Source: Gammaproteobacteria bacterium (GTDB lineage Bacteria > Pseudomonadota > Gammaproteobacteria > Steroidobacterales > Steroidobacteraceae). Taken from it: 64,000 nt of DNA. Of this stretch, positions 11,901 through 20,090 are shown one piece after another. Location: assembly GCA_025359565.1 (NCBI GenBank), contig JANYFY010000023.1, positions 62,001 through 126,000 of the forward strand, written 5' to 3'. Every line of letters starts with the position of its first letter. Position 1 is the first letter of the stretch. The translations under genes were made by a program, and so were the position numbers. The notes beneath the pieces are model-generated. The model saw nothing but the letters and a program-made list of their open reading frames with translations, ran no database searches and was not told where the DNA came from.

Positions 11901-12246
11901 CGCCACCGCCGGATGTGCCAACCCACACTCGACCTTGATCGTCCTTTGTAAGAGCTGACACCCAATTATTTGGGATTCCCGTATTGAGCGAGAGACTATG
12001 GGTAATATGTTCTAAGTCGTAGCCGTCATATCGATTGAGGCCATCTTCGGTACCGAACCAGATAAATCCTTTGCTATCTTGGGTGATCGCCAGGATGCTT
12101 CCTTGCGATAAATTTTCATCGGCACCGAGTTGCGTGAACAACATGGGTGAGGCGCCCCATAGGATTGACGGAAAACCTAAAACTAGGGCTAATACCGATG
12201 CGGCATAGATCGATACTCTAGAATGGCAATCCATTGGGCTACGCAT
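8941..12246 (-). CDS. Sensor diguanylate cyclase with ligand-binding beta-propeller (Reg_prop, Y_Y_Y, GGDEF)
   Basis: Large membrane sensor of about 1,100 residues. After a signal peptide come many Reg_prop repeats of the form DxxGxxWxGT, enough for two seven-bladed propellers. Next are a Y_Y_Y domain (about 690-780), one transmembrane helix (about residues 800-820), a short coiled coil and a C-terminal GGDEF domain with intact RWGGDEF near residue 958. It probably senses an extracellular ligand, often a saccharide in related hybrid sensors, and makes c-di-GMP in the cytoplasm. Start choice is uncertain: TTG 12252, ATG 12246 or ATG 12231. I chose ATG 12246. It overlaps the degenerate GGDEF-EAL gene by 4 bp. 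Confidence 0.88.
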   Translation of the reverse strand: MRSPMDCHSRVSIYAASVLALVLGFPSILWGASPMLFTQLGADENLSQGSILAITQDSKGFIWFGTEDGLNRYDGYDLEHITHSLSLNTGIPNNWVSALTKDDQGRVWVGTSGGGVVWRDPTSGLFHRPVSANGKDLIDAHADVRALRFDQRGRLWIGTRDAGLQVVNLKSGETQEFHHDANNPASPSDNSVFSIREDGNGSLWIGTLTGIDRINPNTGLVTRFGDRLRSLMGPNVERLTVKAVHIDARGTIWIGSSEGLARLDPLSDSLELFRSDLKDNFTLPNNNVSAILEDTDQRLWVGTDKGLALFDRRTDQFTTFRNSPADRASLPDNHIVSLFQDRSGLIWVGTKSGGLARWNPRSWSFGQQRLGTLDADNVTSFAEDHHGSLWVGTMGGGLARLNHAGQVSWYKHDAANSSSISDDNVMALIVDEQDRIWVGTMQSGVERFDPHTNQITRFTHNPNNPASLGAPGVMSMLRDTRGRIWVGTYGGGLARIDPTTDKVLRYSVDSHNSRGLSNDRATALSEDRAGLIWIGTDGGGLNVLDPDSGRFRQFLHSTDNPLSLSSNTVYAIHVDDRGAIWIGTRGGGLDQLIGTAFAADAPHFKNTSEREGLPNSTVYGIESDPSGHLWLSTNHGIARFNPADTTFRNYLHTNGLQGDEFNFGAHYRSQNGELFFGGSQGYNRFYPDQLKFNETAPTTVLTSFLKLNAPVDVGLTHDSLASINLGYRDDVITFRFAALDFTAPTQNHYAYQLEGFDKDWVAAGTARQATYTNLSGGHYIFKVRGSNSDGYWNNAGVAVHLNVEAPPWARWWAFLFYGFAFFAALYAVWAGQQRRVQREIAYAARLGLEVNERTSELAHRNLELEQVNKQLHDASITDPLTGLGNRRYLQQAVNAMLTADIALPNRGKHTKFVLIIIDLDHLKPINDQYGHDAGDRVLKQIADMLKHLCRASDTVVRWGGDEFIMLCDGADLASAALLAERIRSSVAKQIFRLQEGVVARTSCSLGFAPFPFIAEAPDSISWEQSLAFADAALYQAKGARNDWFGIAGTALAAENPKLTDFREVDTEAMQRQGIITVLKRDILSEDTVDNMLARPRRDSLK

Positions 12247-12363
12247 AACCAATCGAACTCTGGTTTAACAGTTGAATAGTACAAGGGTAAGGAAGCTGAG
12301 TCGTTAGCCAAGTCTCCAGGCTGCGACATTGGTCACAGAGTAAAGCGCTTTACGAATGACGCC

Positions 12364-13404
12364 TTATTTGACCTGAGAGTTTTGTGGAGGCAGATCTTCC
12401 GTCGGTGGAGGTATGCCCTCCACGGATGGGCGTGCGCCCCCCGCGGCCGGCGACTCGGCTTCTAGTGCCACCGTCGCAATAACGCCGTCGGCCCTGGTAA
12501 GCACTTCGCGAGCGTAGTCCCAATGAATGGCAACCGTTGTTGCGCCGACCGAGGCACGAAGAAGTTCTGCAAACTGATCGATGTTGGGTTCGAAGCTTTG
12601 CCCTTGTGCATCCACAGGCGGATGCGCTTCCAATAATAGCTCGCCGCTAACCCATGCCACTTTAACCGGTTCGTTGATAAGCCGCACGCGTGTTCCCACG
12701 GGAACAATCGGATACAAGGCGGCTACGTCATCGGGGTACATGCGAATGCAACCATGAGTTACCGCAAGCCCCACTGCGATTGGATTATTGGTGCCGTGGA
12801 TCAAATAAGTCCCCTTACCGGCGGCCAGCCGCATCTCAAATGCGCCTAAGGGATTGTCGGGTCCCGGTAACACTTTGGCGGGCAGCGGATCGCCGGCATC
12901 CGCATGCTCTTTGCGGACCGATTCGGTCGGGATCCAAATGGGATCTTGCTGTTTTGAAATGACGTGCGTCTCGCCCAGAGGAGTGCGCCAGTCCATTTTG
13001 CCTATGCTCACAGGATACGTGATGACTTCGCGTGGCCCATTTCGTTTTTTGGATTTTGGATAATAGTAGAGACGATGCTCGGGTAGATTGACCACGATGC
13101 CCTCATGCGGCCCTGGTGGCAGAATATGGCGGTCAGGCACTACCAGTTTTTTGCCAGCCCCTGGTAACCACGGATCTACACCTACATTGACGCGAATCAG
13201 CTCCTCGGAACCCAAACTAAATTTGCGCGCAAGATCGTAAAGGGTGTCCTCATAAACGGTAACCACCGATTGATCCTGTCCCACCACGATATCATCGTGG
13301 CCTGTGAGGGGGTAAGTAGTTGCATTTGCTATCGGTACGCATAGCGCGAGCGTTACTAAGGCTGTTAGTAAAGAATTTGAGGTAGTTTGCGAGCGATATA
13401 TCAC
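12364..13404 (-). CDS. L,D-transpeptidase with LysM domain (YkuD fold)
   Basis: Periplasmic peptidoglycan cross-linking or lipoprotein-anchoring transpeptidase of the ErfK/YbiS/YcfS/YnhG group, 346 residues. A signal peptide (ends ANA-TT) is followed by a LysM-like segment (about 45-95) and the YkuD domain. The active site is HGTNNP followed by THGCIRM, with the catalytic Cys near residue 217. The C-terminal about 70 residues are Pro-rich. The start is GTG at 13404. It is followed, 26 nt further along the + strand, by the stop of the DUF6134 gene, which reads in the same direction, so the two may form an operon. Confidence 0.9.
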   Translation of the reverse strand: MIYRSQTTSNSLLTALVTLALCVPIANATTYPLTGHDDIVVGQDQSVVTVYEDTLYDLARKFSLGSEELIRVNVGVDPWLPGAGKKLVVPDRHILPPGPHEGIVVNLPEHRLYYYPKSKKRNGPREVITYPVSIGKMDWRTPLGETHVISKQQDPIWIPTESVRKEHADAGDPLPAKVLPGPDNPLGAFEMRLAAGKGTYLIHGTNNPIAVGLAVTHGCIRMYPDDVAALYPIVPVGTRVRLINEPVKVAWVSGELLLEAHPPVDAQGQSFEPNIDQFAELLRASVGATTVAIHWDYAREVLTRADGVIATVALEAESPAAGGARPSVEGIPPPTEDLPPQNSQVK

Positions 13405-13430
13405 TCCATTAGCTTAGCATGAGTCCTTAT

Positions 13431-14054
13431 TTAGTTTAATGAGTAGAGTACTTTGCGGCCGTCTGATCCGTTGGATTGTAGGCTAAGCCACTCTCCGCTG
13501 GCTGCGTACCATAGATTGATGGTGAATTTTGACGTAGCGATCGAGTATCGCTTAGCGATAACCCGGGTGCCGCGCAACGAAATGCTATCATCGCCCAACG
13601 CGCTGATTTTGCTTGCCAGATATTCGCCTGTCTGCGGATTTAACAACTTGGTTTGAGTAAGCAATTTTGGGTTCCAGTAGGCAAAAGTCATCACGCAATT
13701 ACCCAAAGGGTGGTTCTCAGTTCCCTTCAACACAAAGCCTGCGGGTGTTTGCTCGCCGTTGATCTCGGTTTTTTTGTCGTTTTCACGAGTAGTGGCTTGT
13801 AGACTTTGTAAGCAATCGCCTCGCCAGATTTCTTTGGCAATATGATGATATCGGTAGGCGTTAATAAATAAGATTTTTACGTTAAAGTTAGCTTCACTTT
13901 CCAGAGTTTTGCGGTCGCCGTCGGTTGTGAGCTTGAACATATGGGTCCCAACTGGCCTGCCGTCCACGGTGACGTTAAAATTCCATTGTTCTGCGTGAGC
14001 CGAGAATGAAACAAACATCAATAAACGGAGTGTGGCGGTGGTGTAGATTTTCAT
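13431..14054 (-). CDS. DUF6134 family exported protein
   Basis: 207 residues with a signal peptide ending SAHA. The body starts with the EQWNFNVTVDGRPVG-type pattern and ends in ASGEWLSLQS, which I recognise as the DUF6134 family, exported proteins of unknown function with a likely beta-rich fold. No catalytic motif is visible. It precedes the L,D-transpeptidase gene in the same direction, so an envelope role is possible but is only an inference. The product is complete and of normal length. Confidence 0.7.
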   Translation of the reverse strand: MKIYTTATLRLLMFVSFSAHAEQWNFNVTVDGRPVGTHMFKLTTDGDRKTLESEANFNVKILFINAYRYHHIAKEIWRGDCLQSLQATTRENDKKTEINGEQTPAGFVLKGTENHPLGNCVMTFAYWNPKLLTQTKLLNPQTGEYLASKISALGDDSISLRGTRVIAKRYSIATSKFTINLWYAASGEWLSLQSNGSDGRKVLYSLN

Positions 14055-14095
14055 CTGGTTGGAATTATCCTACTGAAACTACTGTTCCAATTGAA

Positions 14096-14133
14096 ATCTT
14101 AAGGTAATTTTAAGATTGGCAAGTTATCTTAAG
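14096..14133 (+). promoter_or_regulatory. PmrA/QseB-like box and adjacent half-site upstream of RND operon
   Basis: CTTAAG at 14098-14103, a 5-nt spacer and TTTAAG at 14109-14114 match the CTTAAG-N5-CTTAAG direct-repeat box bound by PmrA/QseB-type response regulators. A further CTTAAG lies at 14128-14133, only 5 nt before the ATG at 14139. TATCTT at 14125-14130 could serve as the -10 element, which would give an almost leaderless transcript. The site sits immediately in front of the efflux operon. Binding is an inference from the pattern. Confidence 0.5.
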
Positions 14134-14138
14134 CACCT

Positions 14139-15491
14139 ATGGACTGCCGTATTAGAAATTTCAGTGCTTTTATGATGGCGGGTGCTGTTTCCGCCTGCGG
14201 TCTTACGCGACCCGTTCCCTTACCGACGGTTGCACAGGCCATGGGTGGCGCGGATGCGGTGCAATTGGCTACACAAGCAAAAGAAGTCTCGCTACCGGCG
14301 TTAGCGCCGCATGCCGTTGATTTATCTCAGCCGCTCTCGGATATGGATATTGCCCTACTTGCGGTGGTGGGTAACCGCGATTTACGTGCGATGCGTGCTC
14401 GTCAGCAGGTAGCTGATGCCCAGGTTTTTTCAGCCGGCTTATTGCCAGATTTGCAAATTAGCGCAAGCTTGGACCGCCCCCTGCAGGCGGGCTTCGTCAG
14501 CGCTTGGAGTGCAGGTTTAGGATTTGATCTTGCGGCTTTATTCGGTCTTAAGAGCGCGCGGGAGGGAGCCCGTTTTGCTGCGCGCCAGGTGCATTATGAT
14601 ATTGCTTGGCAAGAATGGGTGACGGCTAATCAAGCTCGAACGCTTGCCCGTCAGTATGGTTATATGCAGGCAGAACGCGATCTTGCCAATGCAGCTGCGG
14701 AGCCGGCCGAGAAGCGCGAGGCGCGTATGGCGATTTCGACCGCGCGTCATGATGCAAGACTGGATGACGCAGCGCTTGCGCAAATTGCAGCGCTAGATGC
14801 ACGTGACCGTGAAAAATCCCTGAGCCGACAGATCACCGCAGCGCGGCTTAAGATTCTAGCGATATTAGGCTTACCGCCCGAATTCGATATCCAAATCGCA
14901 AAACCTAAGTCCTTAGCTCCGCTGGACACGGCGACATCCTCAACGCAATTGTTAGAGTCGGCCGTCGCGGAGCGATCAGATTTCTTGGGACTTCGGGCGG
15001 GGTATGAGAGCAATTCGGCGGCGCTTCGGCACGCCCGTTGGGCCCAGTTTCCCTTTCCTACTTTGGGCATTACGCGCGCGCGAGACAATTCAAATGTCAA
15101 ATCGCGTGGCTTTACCTTGGGCCTCAGCTTACCTTTGTGGAATCGCAATCGGGGAGCGGTGCGGATTGCGGCGGCAACTCGTGCTCAGTTACGCGAGGAA
15201 TATTCCGCGAGACTATTTCAGACCTCGGTCGATTTAGGCTCCCTGCTAGCCGATCTTCGTGCCATTGCTGATGAGCGCGCTGCGCTAGACGCGAGATTGC
15301 CACGTTTGGCGCAGGATGTGGCGACGTTGGCGCAGGCGGTGGATCACGGTAATTTGCCTTACTTAAGCTATGAAACGGTGCGTGCGATTCTGCTGGATAA
15401 ACAGCTCGTGCAATTGGCGCTAGCGCAGGCCGAAGCGGAAGATGAAGTGGCGTTAGAAACGGCTACTGGGAAACTATTGTGGAAGGACTAA
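14139..15491 (+). CDS. TolC-family outer-membrane efflux lipoprotein
   Basis: 450 residues, outer-membrane channel of a tripartite RND efflux system. The N-terminus ends in a lipobox-like AVSAC, so the mature protein is probably acylated at that Cys as in CusC/OprM. The rest shows the two-fold repeated long helical regions rich in Ala, Gln and Arg that are typical of TolC/OEP domains, with a central GFTLGLSLPLWNRNRG strand motif characteristic of the family. It is the first gene of a three-gene operon with adaptor and pump. No Shine-Dalgarno is visible before the ATG. Confidence 0.88.
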   Translation: MDCRIRNFSAFMMAGAVSACGLTRPVPLPTVAQAMGGADAVQLATQAKEVSLPALAPHAVDLSQPLSDMDIALLAVVGNRDLRAMRARQQVADAQVFSAGLLPDLQISASLDRPLQAGFVSAWSAGLGFDLAALFGLKSAREGARFAARQVHYDIAWQEWVTANQARTLARQYGYMQAERDLANAAAEPAEKREARMAISTARHDARLDDAALAQIAALDARDREKSLSRQITAARLKILAILGLPPEFDIQIAKPKSLAPLDTATSSTQLLESAVAERSDFLGLRAGYESNSAALRHARWAQFPFPTLGITRARDNSNVKSRGFTLGLSLPLWNRNRGAVRIAAATRAQLREEYSARLFQTSVDLGSLLADLRAIADERAALDARLPRLAQDVATLAQAVDHGNLPYLSYETVRAILLDKQLVQLALAQAEAEDEVALETATGKLLWKD

Positions 15492-15493
15492 AT

Positions 15494-16594
15494 TTGAAAC
15501 GCTTTACGCTGGCGATAAGCATTATTGCTGTTTGGGGTTGTCACGGAGGCAAGAGCCCAGCGGGGGACACTGCTGTAGAGGCTGCGGACTCTGGTGAGAA
15601 ATTGGGGTCTGCGTTGGTGGAATTGGTGGTGGCGCGTCCGGGTAAAACACATGAATCGTTTTCCGCGTATGGGACGGTGGAGTTTCAGCCTGAGCGCACT
15701 ACTTCTGTATCGACTCAATTGGAAATGATCGTCAATCGAGTTTTTGTGAGGGCGGGACAGGCTGTTAAAGCGGGCGATGATTTGATCGAGATGCGTGGCA
15801 GCGCAACGTCGGTGTTAGACGCTAAGCGCACAGAGACGGATCTGAAGTTTTCGCAGCGTGAACTCAAACGTGCCGAGACCCTGTTTACGGAGCACCTCGC
15901 GACTAACATGGAATTAGATGCAGCCAAACAAGCGGCAATGAATGCGCAGGCGGCTTTAGAGGCGGTACATGCTCGGGGTGTGGGTGTAACTCAAGTTCTG
16001 CGCGCACCTCGTGCGGGGATAGTTGCCGATGTAGCGACTGAGCCTGGCGTGATGGCAGCAGCAGGGGCAATACTAATGCGCTTAGCGCCTAGCGATGCCT
16101 TGCGAGTACGAGCGGGTTTGGAGCCTTCGCGCTTGAACGTTGTAAAGCCTGGAATGTCCGTCAATGTTTTCGATTTACAAAACTCGGCCACCAGCGTTGC
16201 GGGCCATATTGCACAGTTAGCCGCGACCTTGAATCCGCAGACCCATTTAGCCGATGTTGTCATTTTGATAGACAAGGGGCCGCTTGACGGCGGCGTCGGA
16301 TTGTTGCCGGGCGTTACGGTACGGTGTGAAATATTGACGCAGGAAAGCATGGCAATCAGTGTGCCGCGAACCGCCATTTTGTATGAAGAAGAACGGGCGT
16401 ATGTTTATGTGGTTCAATCGAAGCAGAAAGATTCCAAAGATAAGGGCACTCTCACTGCAGTAAAACGCGTTGTTGAAATCGGTTCGAGTGAGGGTGCTGA
16501 AGTGGCTGTCTTAAAAGGCTTGGCTGATGGCGAGCAAGTGGTGACCTCGGGTAATTACGAACTGGCTGATGGTATGGGCGTGCGCGCTCGATGA
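15494..16594 (+). CDS. RND efflux periplasmic adaptor (membrane fusion protein), lipoprotein
   Basis: About 366 residues, HlyD/AcrA family adaptor bridging pump and channel in the periplasm. It has a short signal peptide with lipobox AVWGC, a barrel-sandwich segment (RVFVRAGQAVKAGDDL), a helical hairpin and the second lipoyl half (LRAPRAGIVADVA), then beta-barrel and membrane-proximal domains ending GEQVVTSGNYELADG. I chose TTG at 15494 because GGAAGGA sits 6 nt upstream of it. GTG 15479 is an alternative that would overlap the channel gene by 13 bp. It overlaps the pump gene by ATGA. Confidence 0.88.
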   Translation: MKRFTLAISIIAVWGCHGGKSPAGDTAVEAADSGEKLGSALVELVVARPGKTHESFSAYGTVEFQPERTTSVSTQLEMIVNRVFVRAGQAVKAGDDLIEMRGSATSVLDAKRTETDLKFSQRELKRAETLFTEHLATNMELDAAKQAAMNAQAALEAVHARGVGVTQVLRAPRAGIVADVATEPGVMAAAGAILMRLAPSDALRVRAGLEPSRLNVVKPGMSVNVFDLQNSATSVAGHIAQLAATLNPQTHLADVVILIDKGPLDGGVGLLPGVTVRCEILTQESMAISVPRTAILYEEERAYVYVVQSKQKDSKDKGTLTAVKRVVEIGSSEGAEVAVLKGLADGEQVVTSGNYELADGMGVRAR

Positions 16595-19500
16595 AGGCGT
16601 GGTTCCTGCGCCACGGGCGCTCAATATTGCTCGCTTTTGTATTGTTTTCTGTCATGGGCGTGGTGGCCGCGTTTAAGTTACCAGTAGGTTTGTTTCCCTT
16701 GATTGATTTTCCACGCGTCGAAGTCAACTTGGACGCTGGTGATCAGCCAGTTGATCGTATGGTGGTTGAAGTAACTCGACCGTTGGAGTTAGCGCTGCGC
16801 TCGGTTCCGGGCGTTTTGGGTGTTCGCTCCGACAGTAGCCGGGGCTCAACTCAGATTTTTTTAACTTTCGATTGGGGCACCGACATGGTGGCCGCGCTGT
16901 TACAGACTCAGGCAATGGTCAGCCGGGTATTGCCGACGCTGCCACCGGGTACGCGATTTGAAACCCGCCGCATGGATCCTACGGTATTTCCAGTACTTGG
17001 ACTTAGTCTCACCGGTAGTGGTTCCGACATCGTGGCGTTGAGCGATTTTGCGACCTACCAGATGTCGCCTGCGCTGTCGGCGGTGCCGGGTGTGGCTCAG
17101 GTGGAAGTTTTAGGCGGTCGTCAGGCTGAATATCAAATCATCGTCGATCCCGCGCGCCTATCCATTGCCGGAATAGGCACTGCGGAGGTGGCAGCGGCGG
17201 TATCGGCGAGTAACGTGGTAGCCGCGGTGGGTCGTGTAGAGGACCGATATCGACTTTATCTGACTCTCTCTGAATCCCGCTTGCATAATGAGGCGGATAT
17301 TCGCGCCATTGTGGTTAAAAACTCGGCGGGTGGGATCATTAAACTGGAGGATGTGGCTACTATTCGACTAGGAATGACGCCCGCCTGGACTCGCGTCAAT
17401 GCCAATGGCCGTGAGGCTGTGTTGGTTAATATTAAGCAGCAGCGCGGTGCCAATTCCGTGACCTTGGTTCAGGCCGTGAAAAATCAGTTGAAGGAATTGA
17501 ACTCTTCACTGCCAAGCGGCGTAAAAGTGTCCACCTATTATGACCAATCTGATTTGATTGTGGCTTCAGCTGGCAGCGTGCGTGACGCCATATTAATTGG
17601 TGCGGTATTTGCGGGGTTAGTGCTTTTCGGATTTTTGCGATTATGGCGAGTGACCTTCATCGTGGCACTTATCTTACCGGCGGTGCTGCTAGCGACTATT
17701 GCACTACTTTACGCAGCTAATTTAAGTTTTAATATTATGACCTTGGGCGGTATGGCGGCGGCTGTGGGTTTAATTGTGGACGACGCCGTGGTCATGCTCG
17801 AGCATGGCATGCGTCGTGCTACTGAGCGCGTGCAAGCGGCTGCGGCGACTCCGCAGGCGACCGCTGACACCTTGTTGGTGGCTTCCATTGAGATGTTCAA
17901 GCCATTAACCGGCTCGTCACTCGCAACCGTGCTGGTATTTGTGCCGCTGGCGTTTCTTTCCGGTGTGGCTGGCGCATTTTTCAAATCGCTGGCCTTGACC
18001 ATGGCCGCGAGCCTTACGATTTCCTACATATGCGCGCTGCTGGTGGTTCCGGTGCTAATGCGTCATTGGGTGCGCCTCGAGGATGCGGTGCGCAATGAGC
18101 ATAGCGGGAAGGTATTTGTGCGCATCCAGGCGTGGCAAAGTCGCCTGTTAGGAAATCTCTTGCAACGATCATGGCCGGCCTATGCGGCGGTAGTCATTTT
18201 GATTATTGGAGGGGTCGTGGGCTACACGCGGGTTGAGACAGGATTTATGCCACATATGGACGAGGGCGGTTTTGTACTCGACTATAAGGCGGCACCCGGT
18301 ACTTCGTTGCAAGAAACTGACCGTCTATTGCGTCAAGTCGAGACCTTGGTACTCGCAATTCCCGAGGTCGATAGTTACTCGCGTCGCACCGGTTTGCAGT
18401 TAGGTGCAGGACTTACCGAGGCAAATGAAGGCGATTTTTTTATTAAGCTTAAAGGCATGCCGCGTCGTGCAATTGATGAAATCATGAGCGACTTGCGTGC
18501 ACGAGTTCAGGACGAGGTGCCGGGATTGCGGGTGGAGACCGCGCAGCTCATGGAGGATTTGGTGGGTGATTTGATTGCAAGTCCGAAGCCCATTGAAGTG
18601 AAAGTATTCGGTGCTGATGATGTGACGCTGCGGCACGTAGCGGATAATATCGCTAAGCAAATTGAGAAAGATGCTGGGGTGGTGGAGGTCCTTAATGGCG
18701 TTATAATTGCCGGTGACGCACTTGAGATTCATGTCGATGGCGTGCGCGCAGCGGTGGAAGGCTTGGACGCACAAGGTGTCACCGACCAGATCACGAATTT
18801 GTTGCAAGGAAAGGTAGTAACGACGCTGCAGCGTGGCGAGAAGCTTTTGAGTGTGCGTATCTGGACCGGTGAAGATGCGCGAGCACGTCTAGAGCAGGTC
18901 AAAACCTTAAGATTACGTACCGTCTCGGGTCAGATTATTCCCTTGTCGCGAGTCGCCGAAGTGGCGGTGGTGCAAGGTCAGCCTCAGATTGCGCGTGACA
19001 ATTTGCGTCAGATGGTGGCGGTGACCGCTCGCCTTGAGGGCGTATCATTGGGCACGGCCATGGGTGAAGTGAAACAAACCGTGGCACATATGTCTTTGCC
19101 GCGTGGCGTGTATGTGGAATACGGGGGCCTCTACAACGAGCAGCAAAGCTCCATGAAACAACTGGCCATGATCTTTGTGGCGGCCGTGTTGCTGGTCGCC
19201 GTCTTGCTGTGTTATCTGTACGAGTCGTGGGCGATAGTGGGTGCGATAATCGTGACTTCTTTATTGTCAGCCGTGGGTGTGTTTATCGGATTATGGGTTA
19301 CCGGGACAGAATTAAATCTTGCATCTATGATGGGCCTCACCATGATTATTGGCATCGTAACTGAAATTGCCATTTTCTATTTTGCGGAATTAGAAAATAA
19401 TACAGAGACTTCGAATAATCATTTAATTGAAGCGGGTCGATTGCGCTTGCGCCCTATCTTGATGACGTCGATTATCGCAATCTTAGCCTTATCGCCGCTG

Positions 19501-19656
19501 GCACTGCGGATTGGGGCCGGATCCGCCATGCAACAACCTTTGGCGATTGCGATTATCTCGGGGTTGCTTTTTGGCGTACCGCTGGTATTGCTGGTGATGC
19601 CGGTAATTTATAGCCGATTTTGCTATGCGGTGGGCACAAATTCCGCGTCATCATGA
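16591..19656 (+). CDS. RND efflux transporter permease (AcrB/CzcA superfamily)
   Basis: 1,021-residue proton-driven inner-membrane pump with the 12-helix RND layout: TM1, a large periplasmic loop, TM2-7, a second large loop, TM8-12. The proton-relay pair is present in TM4 (GLIVDDAVVMLEH). The TM10 position that is Lys in AcrB reads VTEIAIF here, with Glu at the aligned place, so the relay may differ. The substrate cannot be read from sequence, and the adaptor and channel are closest in look to metal or small-cation systems (CusABC-like). The start overlaps the adaptor stop (ATGA). The 3' end overlaps the convergent YkgJ gene by 34 bp. Confidence 0.92.
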   Translation: MKAWFLRHGRSILLAFVLFSVMGVVAAFKLPVGLFPLIDFPRVEVNLDAGDQPVDRMVVEVTRPLELALRSVPGVLGVRSDSSRGSTQIFLTFDWGTDMVAALLQTQAMVSRVLPTLPPGTRFETRRMDPTVFPVLGLSLTGSGSDIVALSDFATYQMSPALSAVPGVAQVEVLGGRQAEYQIIVDPARLSIAGIGTAEVAAAVSASNVVAAVGRVEDRYRLYLTLSESRLHNEADIRAIVVKNSAGGIIKLEDVATIRLGMTPAWTRVNANGREAVLVNIKQQRGANSVTLVQAVKNQLKELNSSLPSGVKVSTYYDQSDLIVASAGSVRDAILIGAVFAGLVLFGFLRLWRVTFIVALILPAVLLATIALLYAANLSFNIMTLGGMAAAVGLIVDDAVVMLEHGMRRATERVQAAAATPQATADTLLVASIEMFKPLTGSSLATVLVFVPLAFLSGVAGAFFKSLALTMAASLTISYICALLVVPVLMRHWVRLEDAVRNEHSGKVFVRIQAWQSRLLGNLLQRSWPAYAAVVILIIGGVVGYTRVETGFMPHMDEGGFVLDYKAAPGTSLQETDRLLRQVETLVLAIPEVDSYSRRTGLQLGAGLTEANEGDFFIKLKGMPRRAIDEIMSDLRARVQDEVPGLRVETAQLMEDLVGDLIASPKPIEVKVFGADDVTLRHVADNIAKQIEKDAGVVEVLNGVIIAGDALEIHVDGVRAAVEGLDAQGVTDQITNLLQGKVVTTLQRGEKLLSVRIWTGEDARARLEQVKTLRLRTVSGQIIPLSRVAEVAVVQGQPQIARDNLRQMVAVTARLEGVSLGTAMGEVKQTVAHMSLPRGVYVEYGGLYNEQQSSMKQLAMIFVAAVLLVAVLLCYLYESWAIVGAIIVTSLLSAVGVFIGLWVTGTELNLASMMGLTMIIGIVTEIAIFYFAELENNTETSNNHLIEAGRLRLRPILMTSIIAILALSPLALRIGAGSAMQQPLAIAIISGLLFGVPLVLLVMPVIYSRFCYAVGTNSASS

Positions 19657-19985
19657 AAATCGCGTTCGAATTTTATGAAATTATAATATCCGCAAGTATT
19701 TCCGTACGGATACTTGCGGCAGACATTGGGCCTTGCCGCATAGACTGTACATTGGCGTTTTTCCCGGTCAAACAGCTTGCAAATTGATTTGTAAACATTA
19801 TCTTTTTGATGTCTGAGAATTTGCTCGCTAATATCTTGAGTTTTATAATGATAGGTAAGCCGTTCGCGAGTTTTTTTTTCGGATATTCCAAAGTGTTGGC
19901 TTAAGCGGGCGATGTCATGATCGGTGACCGCAATACGGGAATGGCTACAGCAATAGCCTGGACATTTATTGCAATTGAAACTCAT
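19623..19985 (-). CDS. YkgJ-family cysteine-cluster protein
   Basis: 120 residues with an N-terminal NCNKCPGYCC cluster and a second Cys group (CKLFDREKRQCTVYAARPNVC). This is the UPF0153/YkgJ pattern, predicted to bind a zinc ion or Fe-S cluster. Function is unknown in the family. It is convergent with the RND pump gene, overlapping its last 34 bases. The cysteine pattern and family length support a real gene despite the overlap. Confidence 0.82.
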   Translation of the reverse strand: MSFNCNKCPGYCCSHSRIAVTDHDIARLSQHFGISEKKTRERLTYHYKTQDISEQILRHQKDNVYKSICKLFDREKRQCTVYAARPNVCRKYPYGNTCGYYNFIKFERDFHDDAEFVPTA

Positions 19986-20090
19986 ACCGAGAGTATGGGT
20001 TGTCGCCTTAAGAAAGGAAATGGGTCAATAATGCGTTAGAATAAACGATATGTTAATTAATCCGCGATCTGCGCCCGTGTGCAAGCTGCA

